A stretch of 64,000 bases of DNA from Caldinitratiruptor microaerophilus (GTDB lineage Bacteria; Bacillota; Sulfobacillia; Symbiobacteriales; ZC4RG38). The notes beneath the pieces are model-generated. The model did no database searches. It saw only the letters and a program-made list of their open reading frames with translations, and was not told the origin of the DNA. Shown one piece after another: positions 1-12,589 of the stretch. Made by a program: the position numbers and the translations under genes. The DNA lies in the NCBI RefSeq assembly GCF_025999835.1, contig NZ_AP025628.1, forward strand, positions 1 to 64,000, read 5' to 3'. Every line of letters starts with the position of its first letter. Position 1 is the first letter of the stretch.

Positions 1-177
1 GTAGCGGGCCGTGATAAGATGACGATCCTGCGGCGGCGCCGTCGGGCGCCGCCCGCCGGCCGGAAGGCCGGCGGCCCGGTCCTTGAGAACTGAACAGTGT
101 GGGCAGGAAGGAGCCTGCGGACGGAAACCGGGAGGATTCCGGACGACGGGATCGGCTTTCCGGGGGAAAGCGGAAGC
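1..177 (+). other. rRNA operon leader
   Basis: Leader upstream of 16S with no gene. A TAAGAT at 15-20 could be a -10 element, but its -35 partner would lie outside the window. A GC-rich hairpin-forming stretch follows (30-80). From position 80 there is a CCTTGAGAAC-TGAACAG motif that recurs in related form just before 23S (1878-1902). This motif is typical of Firmicutes rRNA leaders and spacers and is probably involved in antitermination or RNase III processing. Confidence 0.6.
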
Positions 178-4922
<4,745 letters not shown>

Positions 4923-4979
4923 GCCAAAGGCGGCGTGCGGTTCCACCTGGGTCGCAGACCCAACGCCTCTGTGCACGAT

Positions 4980-5097
4980 TTCGGGTGCCCATACCGGCGG
5001 GGCCACACCCGGCTCCATTCCGAACCCGGTCGTTAAGCCCGCCAGGGCCGAGGGTACTGGGGGCCCTAGCCCCCGGGAGAGTAGGTCGGCGCCCGAA
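4980..5097 (+). rRNA. 5S ribosomal RNA
   Basis: A 118-nt 5S rRNA 57 nt after 23S. The terminal stem pairs TTCGGGTGCC (4980-4989) with GGCGCCCGAA (5088-5097), allowing one G-U. The internal loop CCGAACCCGG and the ATACCGGCGGGGCCACACCC block are typical. It completes a standard 16S-23S-5S operon. Confidence 0.95.
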
Positions 5098-5136
5098 CTG
5101 CCTTGACGGCCAGGTCCACGGGACCTGGCCGATCCT

Positions 5137-5213
5137 GCGCCCGTAGCTCAATTGGACAGAGCATCTGACTACGGATCAGAAGGCTGGGGGTTCGAGTCCT
5201 CCCGGGCGCGCCA
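5137..5213 (+). tRNA. tRNA-Arg(ACG), first copy
   Basis: A 77-nt cloverleaf with encoded CCA. Acceptor GCGCCCG pairs with CGGGCGC. The anticodon loop CTACGGA gives ACG (inosine-modified in bacteria, reading CGN). The T-loop is TTCGAGT. The discriminator base is G. It lies 39 nt after 5S and is probably co-transcribed with the rRNA operon. It differs from the copy at 5583 at only two positions. Confidence 0.95.
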
Positions 5214-5294
5214 GCAGGCCGGCGGCAGCGGGAAGGGGCGCTCCAGCCCGGGGGGCGGCAGGGCACGAATGCCACGTAGGGCACGATCGCCCTG

Positions 5295-5324
5295 TTGCCC
5301 AGGGGGCGTCCGGTATGCTAAAAT
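5295..5324 (+). promoter_or_regulatory. Sigma-A type promoter for tRNA-Gly/His/Arg
   Basis: TTGCCC at 5295-5300 and TAAAAT at 5319-5324 are separated by 18 bp, within the 159-nt space between the first tRNA-Arg and tRNA-Gly. The -10 region is strikingly AT-rich for this genome. It suggests that the last three tRNAs have their own start in addition to rRNA read-through. Confidence 0.6.
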
Positions 5325-5372
5325 GTGCGATGCTCGGCACGGGGGACCGGCTCTGCCGGGTTCTGTAGTCGG

Positions 5373-5448
5373 GCGGGTTTAGCTCAGTTGGTAGAGCGCC
5401 ACCTTGCCAAGGTGGAGGTCGCGAGTTCGAGTCTCGTAACCCGCTCCA
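5373..5448 (+). tRNA. tRNA-Gly(GCC)
   Basis: A 76-nt cloverleaf with encoded CCA. Acceptor GCGGGTT pairs with AACCCGC. The anticodon loop TTGCCAA gives GCC (Gly, GGY codons). The T-loop is TTCGAGT. Discriminator T precedes CCA, as is usual for bacterial tRNA-Gly. Confidence 0.95.
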
Positions 5449-5471
5449 ACCAAGGGGGCATCCCCCGTCGT

Positions 5472-5549
5472 GGTGGCCGTAGCTCAGCTGGTCAGAGCGC
5501 CAGGTTGTGGCCCTGGAGGTCGTGGGTTCGAGTCCCATCGGTCACCCCA
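5472..5549 (+). tRNA. tRNA-His(GTG)
   Basis: Cloverleaf with encoded CCA. Acceptor GTGGCCG pairs with CGGTCAC, and an extra G(-1) at 5472 faces discriminator C, the identity element of histidine tRNA. The anticodon loop TTGTGGC gives GTG. It is the third of four clustered tRNAs. Confidence 0.95.
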
Positions 5550-5582
5550 CACGAAACCTTCTCCAACGCGAGCGCAGCGAGG

Positions 5583-5659
5583 GCGCCCGTAGCTCAATTG
5601 GATAGAGCATCTGACTACGGATCAGAAGGCTGGGGGTTCGAGTCCTCCCGGGCGCACCA
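5583..5659 (+). tRNA. tRNA-Arg(ACG), second copy
   Basis: A 77-nt cloverleaf with encoded CCA, same anticodon (ACG) as the gene at 5137. Only two positions differ: a C-to-T change in the D-loop (near 5603) and discriminator A instead of G at 5656. The tRNA cluster ends here and is followed by a terminator-like hairpin. Confidence 0.95.
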
Positions 5660-5671
5660 GACCGGAGACCG

Positions 5672-5704
5672 CAGCGACCCGAACGACTGTCGTTCGGGTC
5701 GCTG
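5672..5704 (+). terminator. Rho-independent-like terminator after the tRNA cluster
   Basis: A 14-bp perfect inverted repeat, CAGCGACCCGAACG (5672-5685) with CGTTCGGGTCGCTG (5691-5704), around a 5-nt loop. It is followed by the moderately T-rich TCGTTCTCCTT. It closes the rRNA/tRNA unit. Confidence 0.75.
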
Positions 5705-5739
5705 TCGTTCTCCTTCCAGGTCCCCGCGAGCGCTCGCCG

Positions 5740-6445
5740 CTCTCGGTGACGGGCACGGTCAACGCCGGACGGCTGCAGGGTCTCCGGGTGCGGGGAGTCC
5801 GGGCCCGGGCCCTGGCCGCCCAGGAAGCGGGCCGCACGCTCGAGGAGGTGGACGGTGGCGCTGAGCCCGATGCGGGCGAGGGGCCGGCCAGTTCCTCCCG
5901 CCGCTCCAGGTTCAGGGACAGGTGGACCCCCCGTTTTTCCTCGAGCAGGGCGTGGAGTTCGTCGACGAGGACGGCGCGTACCGTCCGCAGGCCTGCCCGG
6001 GCTCGAGTGGACGTCAGGAGGGGTACAGGGACTCCGGCGCGGTGATGAGGGTGTGCGGCGGCCTGCGCGAGAGGCGCCGGCACGGCTCCGGCGGCGTCTC
6101 GCCGGTCCGGACCGCCACCCCGACTTCACGCAGCGGCACGGCTTCGCGGGCGGCGAGCGCCGAGATCTCCCGGAGCGGCTCGTGCAGGTTGCGCTCGACA
6201 TGGTGGCTGAGCGCCCGCAGGGGCCAGGCGTGGACGACCCGGACGCCCTCGGGCAGGTCGGGTTCCTGCCAGAGAAGGTCGAGGTACTTGGAGAAGGCGG
6301 TCAGGGTCTTGGCCGAACCGGCCGGCGCCGGGATCAGGCAACGCTGCCGCCGGGCGATGGCGGGCCAACCCAGTCGCTGCGGCGGGCTCGGGGTGCCCTG
6401 GCGTTCCCGGAACCACCGCACAGCCAGGGGATGAAAGCCGGCCAT
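5740..6445 (-). pseudogene. Decayed N-terminal fragment of an Lhr-family DEAD/DEAH helicase
   Basis: Three consecutive minus-strand frames together spell the start of an Lhr (long helicase-related) protein. From an ATG at 6445 the first frame has the Q-motif-like PPQRLGWPAIA, then a damaged Walker A (APAGSAKTL, where functional proteins have APTGSGKTL), then ITAPESLY. Near 6027 the frame shifts and continues LLTSTRAR and VLVDELHALLEEKRGVHL (motif II DELH). Near 5890 it shifts again to RIGLSATV and RAARFLGG (motif III SAT). A third shift near 5760 is likely. The roughly 1000 C-terminal residues of a normal Lhr are absent, because the gene ends at the tRNA terminator. Damaged Walker A, at least two frameshifts and the truncation show it is dead. 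The family assignment is from motif recall, not a search. Confidence 0.8.
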
Positions 6446-6583
6446 CACCTCGCCGGCCTCTGCCGGTGCAGGCCGGCCGGGTGTCTTCGAGCGTGCCAGG
6501 CGTTCCCCTTCCCCGTCGGGGTCCTTCCGTCGCCGTCTGAGCCCGGGGCGCCGAGCGTATGAACGCCCCAGGAGGTGACGTTC

Positions 6584-7093
6584 GTGCCCTGGGTGACCGT
6601 ATACGCGCTGGCGCTCCCGGTGCTCGTGACCGGCCTGGCCTGGGCCCTGCGGCGGCAGATGTCGCACATGACGGCGATGGTGCTGGCCATGAGCCTCGGC
6701 ACGGCGGCCGGCCTGTGGGCGGGTTCGGCCGCGGTGGTCCTGGGACTGGGCGATCTGTGGGACGCCGCGCTCCTGGGTGCCGGCGTCGGAGCGGGGTTCG
6801 GGATCGGCGCCGGGCTGTCCGGAGGGCTCTCTCCGACGCTGGACGGCGGGCTCGGGGGGGTCATGGGCGGGATGATGGGTGCCATGCTCGCCGCCATGGC
6901 CCCGGGGCGCGCCACCGCGGCCCTGCGCGCGTCCACGGCGCTGCTCAGTGCCGTGGCCGTCCTGGTGGTCCTGCTGCTCGTGCGCGAGGCCGGCGCTCAC
7001 GAGGTGCGTTCCGCCGTCCGGTCCCGCTGGCTTCTCCTGGCGCTCGTGGTGGTGGCGGGGCTCATCCTGGGAGCCGCGATGGGGGTGATCTGA
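6584..7093 (+). CDS. Small polytopic membrane protein, Gly/Ala/Met-rich
   Basis: About 169 aa. The start is GTG 6584, because AGGAGG at 6570-6575 sits 8 nt before it; the in-frame GTG at 6575 overlaps this ribosome site. It has about five or six hydrophobic segments (residues ~5-20, 30-50, 58-80, 88-112, 118-136, 148-166). Between them is a Gly/Met-rich stretch, GGLGGVMGGMMGAMLAAM, near residues 88-105. No enzymatic motif is seen. Similar Met/Gly-rich small membrane proteins occur in Bacilli, but a function cannot be assigned. It is a lone gene between the helicase relic and a convergent small gene, with a hairpin at 7161-7184 behind it. Confidence 0.8.
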   Translation: MPWVTVYALALPVLVTGLAWALRRQMSHMTAMVLAMSLGTAAGLWAGSAAVVLGLGDLWDAALLGAGVGAGFGIGAGLSGGLSPTLDGGLGGVMGGMMGAMLAAMAPGRATAALRASTALLSAVAVLVVLLLVREAGAHEVRSAVRSRWLLLALVVVAGLILGAAMGVI

Positions 7094-7160
7094 GCGCGAA
7101 CCTCGGACAGGCCCCTGGCCCGGGCGCGGTGGCATCACAGTGGGTCCCGGGACGCGGCGA

Positions 7161-7184
7161 GGGGGCGCCTGGAGAGGCGCCCCC
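7161..7184. terminator. GC hairpin between convergent genes
   Basis: A 10-bp inverted repeat, GGGGGCGCCT (7161-7170) and AGGCGCCCCC (7175-7184), with a 4-nt loop. It lies in the 105-nt gap between the stop of the plus-strand membrane-protein gene and the stop of the minus-strand 69-aa gene. No T-tract follows in either direction, so its activity as an intrinsic terminator is uncertain. Confidence 0.4.
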
Positions 7185-7198
7185 TGGCGGGTCGGGCG

Positions 7199-7408
7199 TC
7201 AGTCACGATGGCCCAGGTGCCACTTCACCACGTCGATGGCGTCCCCATCGATCATGTAGTCGGCATCCGGCGTGTGAAGACGGATGATGCGCTGCTGCGT
7301 GTCGAACTGGGTGTCACCGAGGTGGAGTTCGAACGTCTGACCCGAGGACGTGGTGACCATGACCTCTCCCCACTGCTGGAGTTGACGCTGGACCAGTTCC
7401 ATCTTCAT
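7199..7408 (-). CDS. Small hypothetical protein (69 aa)
   Basis: ATG at 7408 is preceded by GGGAGG about 8 nt upstream on the minus strand, supporting real translation. The product is 69 aa, soluble and mixed acidic/polar, with alternating beta-like segments (VMVTTSSGQTFELHL, RIIRLHTPDADYMIDGDAI). It ends KWHLGHRD. It could be a small beta-barrel-like domain, but no family is recognised. It is divergent from xdhC, and the 240-nt gap (7409-7648) between them must hold both promoters. No clear -35/-10 pair was found there. Confidence 0.7.
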   Translation of the reverse strand: MKMELVQRQLQQWGEVMVTTSSGQTFELHLGDTQFDTQQRIIRLHTPDADYMIDGDAIDVVKWHLGHRD

Positions 7409-7648
7409 GCTCGCTCGCCTCCCGGTTGCGGTTTCCAGTACTCTTCGTCGTTACTTCGTTTCCACGCGGCAAAATGCCTGCCGGTTAGGTTTTCACCGCC
7501 GGCCGGGGCTATGCCGCGGCCTGCCGCCCACCGCGGCCACGGCGTGCCGGGCAGAAAGGAGTTTCGTCCCCGCACTGCCAATTCAAAACCGAAGAAAAGC
7601 GTCCCGGGCGAGCACCGCGTCCGGTGGGTATGGGAGGAGGGAGAGGCG

Positions 7649-8779
7649 GTGGACACTGCCTTTCCGGATCTGATCTCCGTACGGCGGCGTGGCAGGAGGG
7701 GGCTCCTCGCGACGGTGGTCCGGGGCTTCGGCTCGACTTACCGCCGGCCGGGAGCGTCAGCCGTCGTCGTGGAGGGAGGGGAGGTGCTGGGCGCCATCAG
7801 CGGGGGTTGCATGGAGAGCGACGTGCTGGTGGCGGCGAGCGACGTCTTCCTGGGGGCGGCACCCGCTCGCCTGCTCGAGTACGACACGGCGGGCGAGGAA
7901 GACCTCATCTGGGGGACCGGGAGCGGCTGCGGGGGCCGCGTGCAGGTGCTGGTCGCCCCGGTGGCCGACGAGGTGCTGGAGTTCGTGGCCGCGCGCCTGG
8001 AGGCGGGCCGGACCGCCGTCGTGGCGACCGGCCTCGGTTCCCGGCCCGGCCGGCGAATGGCCCTCGGGCTGCCGGAGGGTGCGAGGGACGCGTCCATGGG
8101 GGAGGAGGACCTCGAACGGGCCGGAACCCTGGGGGACCCGGACCTGGACGCAGCGGCCGCGCGGGCGGCGGTCCGTCTCCTCGCCGCCGGGGAGGCGGGG
8201 CCGCTCTGGGTGGAGGCGGGCGGCGAGGCGGTGTTCCTCCAGCGGGTCGAGCCGCGGCCGCAGCTCCTCATCTGCGGCGCCGGCGACGACGCCCGGCCGG
8301 TGGCGCGCCTCGCCCGTCAGGTCGGCTTCCGCGTCGTGGTGGCCGACCACCGGCCGGCCTGGGCGACGCCGGATCGCTTCCCGACGGCCGACGCCGTGGT
8401 GGTGGCGGAGCCGGAGGAGTTGGCCGGGAAGGTCGCCATCCCGGACGGCAGCTACGCCGTGCTCATGACCCACCACTACTTCAAGGACCTCGAGCTCCTG
8501 CGCCGGCTCCTGCCCCTGCCACTGCGGTACATCGGGCTCCTCGGGGCGCGGGAGCGTTCCCGGCGGCTCATCCGGCAGATCGGGGAGGAGGCCCCCGCGC
8601 TCCTGGAGCACGCGCGGGCGCGGCTCCGGGCCCCGGTCGGCCTCGACCTGGGAGCGGACGGTCCCGAGGAGATCGCCGTCAGCATCCTCGGTGAGATCCT
8701 GGCCGTGCGGTCAGGGCGCCCGGCGGTCCCGCTGACGCAGAGCCGCGGCTCCGTCCTCGAGGCGCTGGCGGGCGACTAG
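7649..8779 (+). CDS. XdhC/CoxI family molybdenum-hydroxylase maturation factor
   Basis: A 376-aa XdhC/CoxI family protein. These proteins bind molybdenum cofactor and help insert its sulfurated form into xanthine dehydrogenase or CO-dehydrogenase-type enzymes in the cytoplasm. GTG 7649 follows AGGAGGGAGAGG. The N-terminal XdhC domain carries GAISGGCMESDV (~residues 48-60) with the conserved Cys, then GTGSGCGG (~88-95). The C-terminal Rossmann-like domain has LLICGAGDDARPVARLA (~207-223), MTHHYFKDLELL (~273-284) and YIGLLGARERS (~294-304). No molybdenum hydroxylase subunit is nearby, so the client is unknown. The stop overlaps the convergent yigZ stop by 4 nt. Confidence 0.9.
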   Translation: MDTAFPDLISVRRRGRRGLLATVVRGFGSTYRRPGASAVVVEGGEVLGAISGGCMESDVLVAASDVFLGAAPARLLEYDTAGEEDLIWGTGSGCGGRVQVLVAPVADEVLEFVAARLEAGRTAVVATGLGSRPGRRMALGLPEGARDASMGEEDLERAGTLGDPDLDAAAARAAVRLLAAGEAGPLWVEAGGEAVFLQRVEPRPQLLICGAGDDARPVARLARQVGFRVVVADHRPAWATPDRFPTADAVVVAEPEELAGKVAIPDGSYAVLMTHHYFKDLELLRRLLPLPLRYIGLLGARERSRRLIRQIGEEAPALLEHARARLRAPVGLDLGADGPEEIAVSILGEILAVRSGRPAVPLTQSRGSVLEALAGD

Positions 8780-9474
8780 GCGCCGGCCCGCCCGACCGGT
8801 TCACGGGGCAGGTAGGCGTAGGGGCCCGGGTCGACGCGCGCCTGCCCGGACGTCCACTCGGTCACCTCGCCGGCCACGGTCCGGGCCCGGCCGGCCGGCA
8901 GCCAGGCCGGCAGGACCACGCTTGCGCCGTACTGCGGCTCGCCCGTGTGGACGGCGTGCGCGTGCAGGAGGTACTGGACCTTCCCGAGCAGGGCGTAGGG
9001 CACCTCGACGTCGAGGCGCTGGCAGAGCTGCATCTCCACCACGCCGGCGGCGCGGATGGCCGCCACGGCTGCATCGGTGTACGCGCGCACGAGCCCGGCG
9101 GCACCCAGGAGGGTGCCGCCGAAGTAGCGCGTGACCACGAGCGCCACCCCCCGCAGGTCCTCTTTCTGGAGGACGCCGAGCGCGGGGCGGCCGGCCGTCC
9201 CCGCCGGTTCTCCGCCGTCCGAACAGCTCTCGACCAGAAAGCCCAGCCCGACGCGATACGCGGGAACGTTGTGGGTGGCCCGTGCGTGCAGCGCCGTGCG
9301 CTCGGCGATCCGGGCCTCCGCCTCCTCCCGGGTGGTCACCGGCCACACGGCACCGATGAACCGGGAGCGCTTGATCACGAGTTCGGCCTCCGCCGGGCGG
9401 GCCACCGTGCGGTACGCCGGGGGCGCGTCCGGGCCGGGCGCCGGCACCGCGCCCGGAGGGAGATCGGCGCTCAA
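8776..9474 (-). CDS. yigZ: IMPACT/YigZ family protein
   Basis: A 232-aa member of the UPF0029/IMPACT family (E. coli YigZ; eukaryotic relatives act on translation control), of unknown precise role in bacteria. Hallmarks are [12 protein letters not shown] (~35-46), the THNVPAYR region (~67-74), [15 protein letters not shown] (~86-100) and [20 protein letters not shown] (~113-132), followed by a C-terminal ferredoxin-like half. The chosen start is TTG at 9474, overlapping the ribH stop as TTGA with GGGAGG upstream. This implies translational coupling as the last gene of the riboflavin operon. Its presence there may simply be co-transcription. Confidence 0.9.
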   Translation of the reverse strand: MSADLPPGAVPAPGPDAPPAYRTVARPAEAELVIKRSRFIGAVWPVTTREEAEARIAERTALHARATHNVPAYRVGLGFLVESCSDGGEPAGTAGRPALGVLQKEDLRGVALVVTRYFGGTLLGAAGLVRAYTDAAVAAIRAAGVVEMQLCQRLDVEVPYALLGKVQYLLHAHAVHTGEPQYGASVVLPAWLPAGRARTVAGEVTEWTSGQARVDPGPYAYLPREPVGRAGA

Positions 9475-10025
9475 CCGGCCTCCCTGCCCGATCCGCCCCC
9501 GGCCCGGGGCGGCCCGCCGCCGGGGCCGGGCAGTATCCGGAGGAGGTTCGCCATCTCGATGGCGGCCAGCGCCGCCTCGGCACCCTTGTTGCCGGCCTTG
9601 GTGCCCGCGCGCTCGATCGCCTGGTCGACGGTGTCCGTGGTGAGCACGCCGAAGGTGACCGGCACGCCGCTCTCCAGGGCGGCGCGCCCGACCCCGCGCG
9701 TGACCTCGCCGGCCACGTAGTCGAAGTGCGGCGTCGCCCCCCGGATCACCGCCCCGAGGGCGACCACCGCGTCGTAGCGGCCCGAGCCGGCCAGGCGGAG
9801 GACCGCCAGGGGCAGCTCGAAGGCGCCGGGCACCCAGGCGACGTCGATGTCCTCTTCCCGCACCCCGTGCCGGATCAGGGCATCCCGGGCGCCGGCGAGG
9901 AGCGAGGACGTGATGAAGTCGTTGAAGCGGGAGACGGCCAGGGCGATCCGCAGACCTGTGCCCACGAGAGAACCCTGATACACGCGATCCAACTCGGCCA
10001 CCTCTTCCGGAGTCTTCCTCGGCAT
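9471..10025 (-). CDS. ribH: 6,7-dimethyl-8-ribityllumazine synthase
   Basis: Lumazine synthase condenses 5-amino-6-ribitylaminouracil with 3,4-dihydroxy-2-butanone 4-phosphate, the penultimate riboflavin step. The family core is visible: [19 protein letters not shown] (~28-46), [11 protein letters not shown] (~65-75), [16 protein letters not shown] (~88-103), [19 protein letters not shown] (~123-141) and [13 protein letters not shown] (~146-158). The 184-aa frame from ATG 10025 has about 15 more N-terminal residues than usual and a weak ribosome site. The TTG or GTG codons shortly downstream (before YQGSL) are alternatives. A Gly/Pro-rich tail extends beyond the usual end. It belongs to the FMN-controlled operon. 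Confidence 0.93.
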   Translation of the reverse strand: MPRKTPEEVAELDRVYQGSLVGTGLRIALAVSRFNDFITSSLLAGARDALIRHGVREEDIDVAWVPGAFELPLAVLRLAGSGRYDAVVALGAVIRGATPHFDYVAGEVTRGVGRAALESGVPVTFGVLTTDTVDQAIERAGTKAGNKGAEAALAAIEMANLLRILPGPGGGPPRAGGGSGREAG

Positions 10026-10046
10026 CCGGGAAGCCCGCCGCGCGGG

Positions 10047-10664
10047 CTAGTCGCCCGAATGAGCGGGGCGGCGGGCCGGCGCCCACGCCAGCGCCCCGTC
10101 GCCGGCCAGGCGCCGGTGCAGCGCGAGCCCGAGCACGCCCGTGAGGGCACCCTTGAACAGGTTGAACGGGGCGATCGCACCGAGAGCCACCGCCCACGTG
10201 CCCTGGTGGATCCCCCATAGCGGCAGGAAGACCAGGGCGTTGGCTGGCACCATGACCGCCGCCATCGCGGCCGTGGCCGCGCCCATGACTGCGCCGCCGG
10301 CGACCCAGTAGCGCAGCGGGGTGGGCCCGCTACCCTCGCCCCCGGCGCCCCGGGCGCCGATCCCTGCCAGGCGGGCCGCCCAGCCGGCCACCACCACGAA
10401 GGTGCCGCCCGCCAGGAGGTTCGCCGCGATCCCCACCCAGCCGGCGTCGGAGCGGCCGGAGGCCAGGAAGAGCAGGTCCTTGAGCGCCTCCACGGCGAGG
10501 CCCGGCCACGGCCCTCCGCCCAGCGCGGCGAGGAGGGCCGGCACCTCGCTGGCATCGTACTTCAGGTAGCCGGGGAAGAGGAACGGGATCGGGAACTCGG
10601 CGAGCATGAGCGCCACGGCGAGGGCCGTCAGGACGCTCAGGCGGGCAAGCGTGCGCAGGGGCAT
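10047..10664 (-). CDS. ribU: Riboflavin ECF transporter S component
   Basis: A 205-aa RibU-type substrate-binding membrane subunit of an energy-coupling-factor transporter, importing riboflavin together with a shared EcfAA'T module (not in this window). It has six hydrophobic segments. The N-terminal LTALAVALMLAEFPIPF is followed by YLKYDASEVPALLAALGGGPWPGLAVEALKD in two parts (Y-K-D-x-S-E-x-P motif near residues 33-42), the RibU signature. The C-terminus has IAPFNLFKGALTG, also characteristic. AAAGGAG precedes the ATG at 10664. Its position between ribBA and ribH, behind an FMN riboswitch, supports the substrate. Confidence 0.92.
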   Translation of the reverse strand: MPLRTLARLSVLTALAVALMLAEFPIPFLFPGYLKYDASEVPALLAALGGGPWPGLAVEALKDLLFLASGRSDAGWVGIAANLLAGGTFVVVAGWAARLAGIGARGAGGEGSGPTPLRYWVAGGAVMGAATAAMAAVMVPANALVFLPLWGIHQGTWAVALGAIAPFNLFKGALTGVLGLALHRRLAGDGALAWAPARRPAHSGD

Positions 10665-10701
10665 GGCCGGTGGCTCGACTCCTTTCGCTGAGAGCGCCGT
10701 A

Positions 10702-11913
10702 TCAGTCGTGGCCCAGGTCCTGGGTGATGAGGTGGCCGAGCTTCTCCCGCTTCGTGCGCAGGTAGCGGCGGTTGACCTCGTTGGAGGGCATCTCCAGGGG
10801 GACCCGCTCGACGATCTCCAGCCCGTAGCCCGCCAGGCTGTACTGCTTGCGGGGGTTGTTGGTCAGGAGGCGGATCCGGCGCACCCCGAGGTGCCGCAGG
10901 ATCTGGGCGCCCACCCCGTAGTCCCTCGCGTCGGGGGCGAAGCCGAGCCGCAGGTTCGCCTCCACGGTGTCCAGGCCCTCGTCTTGCAGGCGGTAGGCCC
11001 GGAGCTTGTTCGCCAGGCCGATGCCCCGGCCTTCCTGGCGCATGTAGAGGAGTACCCCGCGCCCTTCCCGCGCGATGGCCGCCAGGGCGGCCTCGAGCTG
11101 GTCGCCGCAGTCGCAGCGCAGGGAGTGGAAGACGTCGCCGGTCAGGCACTCGGAGTGGACCCGCACCAGGACCGGCTCGGGCGTGGTCACGTCACCCAGC
11201 ACCAGGGCCACGTGGGTCAGGCCCGTGTGCCGCTCCTCGAAGGCGTGGGCGGTGAAGTCGGCGTCCCGGGTGGGCAGGCGGACCGGCGGCAGGGGGTCGA
11301 TCAGGGTTTCGTGCTCGAGGCGGTACCGGACCAGGTCGGCGATGCGGAGGATCTTGAGGCCGTGGCGCTCGGCGAAGGGAATCAGGTCGGGCAGCCGGGC
11401 CATGGTGCCGTCTTCGTTGAGGATCTCGCAGATCACCCCGGCGGGGGTGAGACCGGCCAGCCGGGCGAGGTCGACGGCCGCCTCGGTGTGGCCGGGGCGC
11501 CGCAGCACGCCCCCGGGCTTGGCGCGCAGAGGGAAGACGTGGCCGGGGCGGACGAGGTCCCCGGGGCGGGTCTTCGGGTCGATGAGGGTCCGGATCGTGT
11601 GGCAGCGCTCGTGGGCCGAGATCCCCGTGGTGACGCCCTCCCGCGCGTCGACGGAAACGGTGAAGGCCGTCCCCATGTGGTCGCTGCCCTTCGGCACCAT
11701 GATCGGCAGGTCGAGCTCGTCCAGCCGCTCTCCGGTCATGGGTACGCAGATGAGGCCGCGCCCGTGGGTGGCCATGAAGTTCACGGCTTCCGGCGTGACG
11801 TGCTCGGCGGCCATGACAAGGTCGCCCTCGTTCTCCCGGTCCTCGTCGTCGACGACGATGACCATCCGCCCGGCCCGGATCTCGGCGACGGCTTCCTCGA
11901 CGGTGGCGAACAT
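10702..11913 (-). CDS. ribBA: Bifunctional 3,4-dihydroxy-2-butanone-4-phosphate synthase / GTP cyclohydrolase II
   Basis: A 403-aa fusion of RibB (residues ~1-200, forms dihydroxybutanone phosphate from ribulose 5-phosphate) and RibA (~203-403, opens GTP to the pyrimidine precursor). RibB motifs: [19 protein letters not shown] (~20-38), GRGLICVPM (~51-59), [13 protein letters not shown] (~137-149). RibA motifs: the zinc site [20 protein letters not shown] (~256-275), [13 protein letters not shown] (~289-301) and [15 protein letters not shown] (~321-335). GGGAGG precedes ATG 11913. Length matches Bacillus RibBA (398 aa). Confidence 0.97.
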   Translation of the reverse strand: MFATVEEAVAEIRAGRMVIVVDDEDRENEGDLVMAAEHVTPEAVNFMATHGRGLICVPMTGERLDELDLPIMVPKGSDHMGTAFTVSVDAREGVTTGISAHERCHTIRTLIDPKTRPGDLVRPGHVFPLRAKPGGVLRRPGHTEAAVDLARLAGLTPAGVICEILNEDGTMARLPDLIPFAERHGLKILRIADLVRYRLEHETLIDPLPPVRLPTRDADFTAHAFEERHTGLTHVALVLGDVTTPEPVLVRVHSECLTGDVFHSLRCDCGDQLEAALAAIAREGRGVLLYMRQEGRGIGLANKLRAYRLQDEGLDTVEANLRLGFAPDARDYGVGAQILRHLGVRRIRLLTNNPRKQYSLAGYGLEIVERVPLEMPSNEVNRRYLRTKREKLGHLITQDLGHD

Positions 11914-11944
11914 GCCTGTGTGCCTCCCTGTGCGGTGGGCCCGG

Positions 11945-12589
11945 TCAGTCCGCAGGTCCGGCGGCGCCCCGTGGGGTGGATCGGCCCTCCGCGGCGCCCA
12001 GGTGGAGCGAGACGAAACGCTCCACGTACTTGGCGATCACGTCGACCTCGAGGTTCACCGGATCGCCCGGACGGCGGCGGCCCAGGGTCGTGACCGCTGC
12101 CGTGTGGGGGATGAGGCTCACGGTGAAGTGGTCCGAAGCCACGTCCACCACGGTGAGGCTCACCCCGTCGACGGCCACCGACCCCTTCGGCACGAGGTAG
12201 CGCAGGACGCCGGCGGGGGCCCGGATGCTCAGGATGCGGGCGTTCTCCTCCTCCCGGACCGCCGTCACGGTGCCGACCCCGTCCACGTGGCCCTGCACGA
12301 GGTGCCCGCCAAGGCGGCCCGACGGCGAGAGGGGGCGCTCGAGGTTGACCGGCTCCCCCGGCCGCAGGCGGGCCAGGGCGGTCCGGTCGAACGTCTCCGG
12401 CATCACGTCCGCCCAGAACTCGCCCCCGTTCGCCTTCGTCACGGTGAGGCAGACCCCGTTGACCGCCACCGACTCGCCCACCGCGAGCCCTGCCGCCAGG
12501 CTGCCGGCCGAGATCGCCAGCCGCAGCGTGCGGCCTGAGCGCTCCACGGCCCTCACGGTGCCCGTGCCCTCGACGATGCCGGTGAACAG
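11945..12589 (-). CDS. ribE: Riboflavin synthase, probable CTG start
   Basis: A 214-aa riboflavin synthase (dismutation of two lumazines to riboflavin), with two lumazine-binding barrels (~1-97 and ~98-195). The conserved N-terminus of the family ([10 protein letters not shown]) is encoded from a CTG codon at 12589. A G-rich AAGGGGG lies 8 nt upstream, and no ATG, GTG or TTG is in frame nearby. The first canonical in-frame start, GTG 12556, would delete FTGIV, which is nearly invariant. Other motifs are VNGVCLTV (~45-52), [13 protein letters not shown] (~98-110) and VDGVSLTV (~142-149). The gene overlaps the 3' end of ribD by 37 nt, which suggests coupling. Confidence 0.93.
   Translation of the reverse strand: MFTGIVEGTGTVRAVERSGRTLRLAISAGSLAAGLAVGESVAVNGVCLTVTKANGGEFWADVMPETFDRTALARLRPGEPVNLERPLSPSGRLGGHLVQGHVDGVGTVTAVREEENARILSIRAPAGVLRYLVPKGSVAVDGVSLTVVDVASDHFTVSLIPHTAAVTTLGRRRPGDPVNLEVDVIAKYVERFVSLHLGAAEGRSTPRGAAGPAD

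Noticed and set aside
10026-10046. Search for a separate promoter for ribH
   Set aside because: Only 21 nt separate the ribU stop and the ribH start, with no -10/-35 motif; the operon reads through.
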